Positions 63,957 to 64,000 of a DNA stretch of 64,000 nt are shown in pieces; position 1 is the stretch's first letter, and every line of letters begins with the position of its first letter. Origin of the DNA: Xaviernesmea oryzae (GTDB lineage Bacteria > Pseudomonadota > Alphaproteobacteria > Rhizobiales > Rhizobiaceae); contig NZ_FXAF01000006.1 in assembly GCF_900177415.1 (NCBI RefSeq), positions 1,698,001 to 1,762,000 on the forward strand. The letters are read 5' to 3'. The notes beneath the pieces are model-generated. The model was not told where the DNA came from. It saw only the letters and a program-made list of their open reading frames with translations, and did not search any database. The translations under genes and the position numbers were made by a program.

Positions 63957-64000
63957 TCGTCTCCGCCACGGATGTCGTTCTGAAGAGGCCCCCGATGGGG

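Overview
The window looks like chromosomal DNA of an alphaproteobacterium of the family Rhizobiaceae (Sinorhizobium/Ensifer, Shinella, Rhizobium or a close relative). The DNA is GC-rich. Protein families and gene neighbourhoods are typically rhizobial: LdtR/LdtP, BA14K and DUF1236 small exported proteins, an Mg-type HemB, a K+-insensitive proton-pyrophosphatase, RIME-type intergenic mosaic repeats, and the runs glyA-nrdR-ribD-ribE-ribH-nusB, plsX-fabH-ihfA-merR and argC-speB-rpsI-rplM. Assignment is from sequence recognition only; no database search was run.

Layout. 1-6.1 kb: the 3' part of aspS, a minus-strand pair of cytochrome P450 and LpxL-like acyltransferase, and two exported proteins. 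6.3-13.8 kb: parC, a Doc toxin with an AbrB-like antitoxin, a DMT exporter, the N-end-rule aminoacyl-protein transferase, an RDD protein, the BrnT/BrnA toxin-antitoxin pair and hemB. 14-19.7 kb: the MarR regulator ldtR and the L,D-transpeptidase ldtP, separated by a four-gene energy-coupling-factor (ECF) transporter cassette with a phosphoribosyltransferase. 20-25.6 kb: one-carbon and riboflavin genes with nusB; MITE-like repeats have invaded this segment, one in frame inside ribD. 25.6-34.5 kb: an MFS protein, hppA, bamE, a cytochrome bc1 chaperone, DUF177, plsX, fabH, ihfA and a MerR regulator. 34.6-36.8 kb: small exported, membrane and DNA-binding proteins and a tRNA-Pro(GGG).

36.8-45.2 kb is a surface-polysaccharide locus: polymerase/ligase, sugar-phosphate transferase, glycosyltransferase, Wza-type exporter, Wzc-like co-polymerase with a degenerate nucleotide site, and a CelD/GNAT acyltransferase. 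It resembles the rhizobial unipolar-polysaccharide (upp) locus in content and position (inference). 45.3-52.9 kb: ctaA, DoxX, an APH(6)-type kinase, argC, speB, rpsI-rplM, then an AT-rich gap with little coding sequence. 53-61.4 kb: metY behind a short leader ORF, a cupin, a divergent MarR/SDR pair, MqsR/MqsA with its palindromic operator, a second P450, gamma-glutamyltransferase and a diguanylate cyclase. 61.7-64 kb: clpP and clpX.

Most of the window is core metabolism and envelope biology. The accessory signals are three toxin-antitoxin modules, the mosaic repeats, the ECF cassette between ldtR and ldtP, the metY leader ORF, and the low-GC stretch upstream of rplM. I did not find a large undescribed defence or mobile system. 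The least explained items are the ECF-phosphoribosyltransferase cassette, the metY leader with its duplicated ribosome-binding segment, the ribE-ribH leader region and the nested palindrome plus micro-ORF near 51.9 kb.
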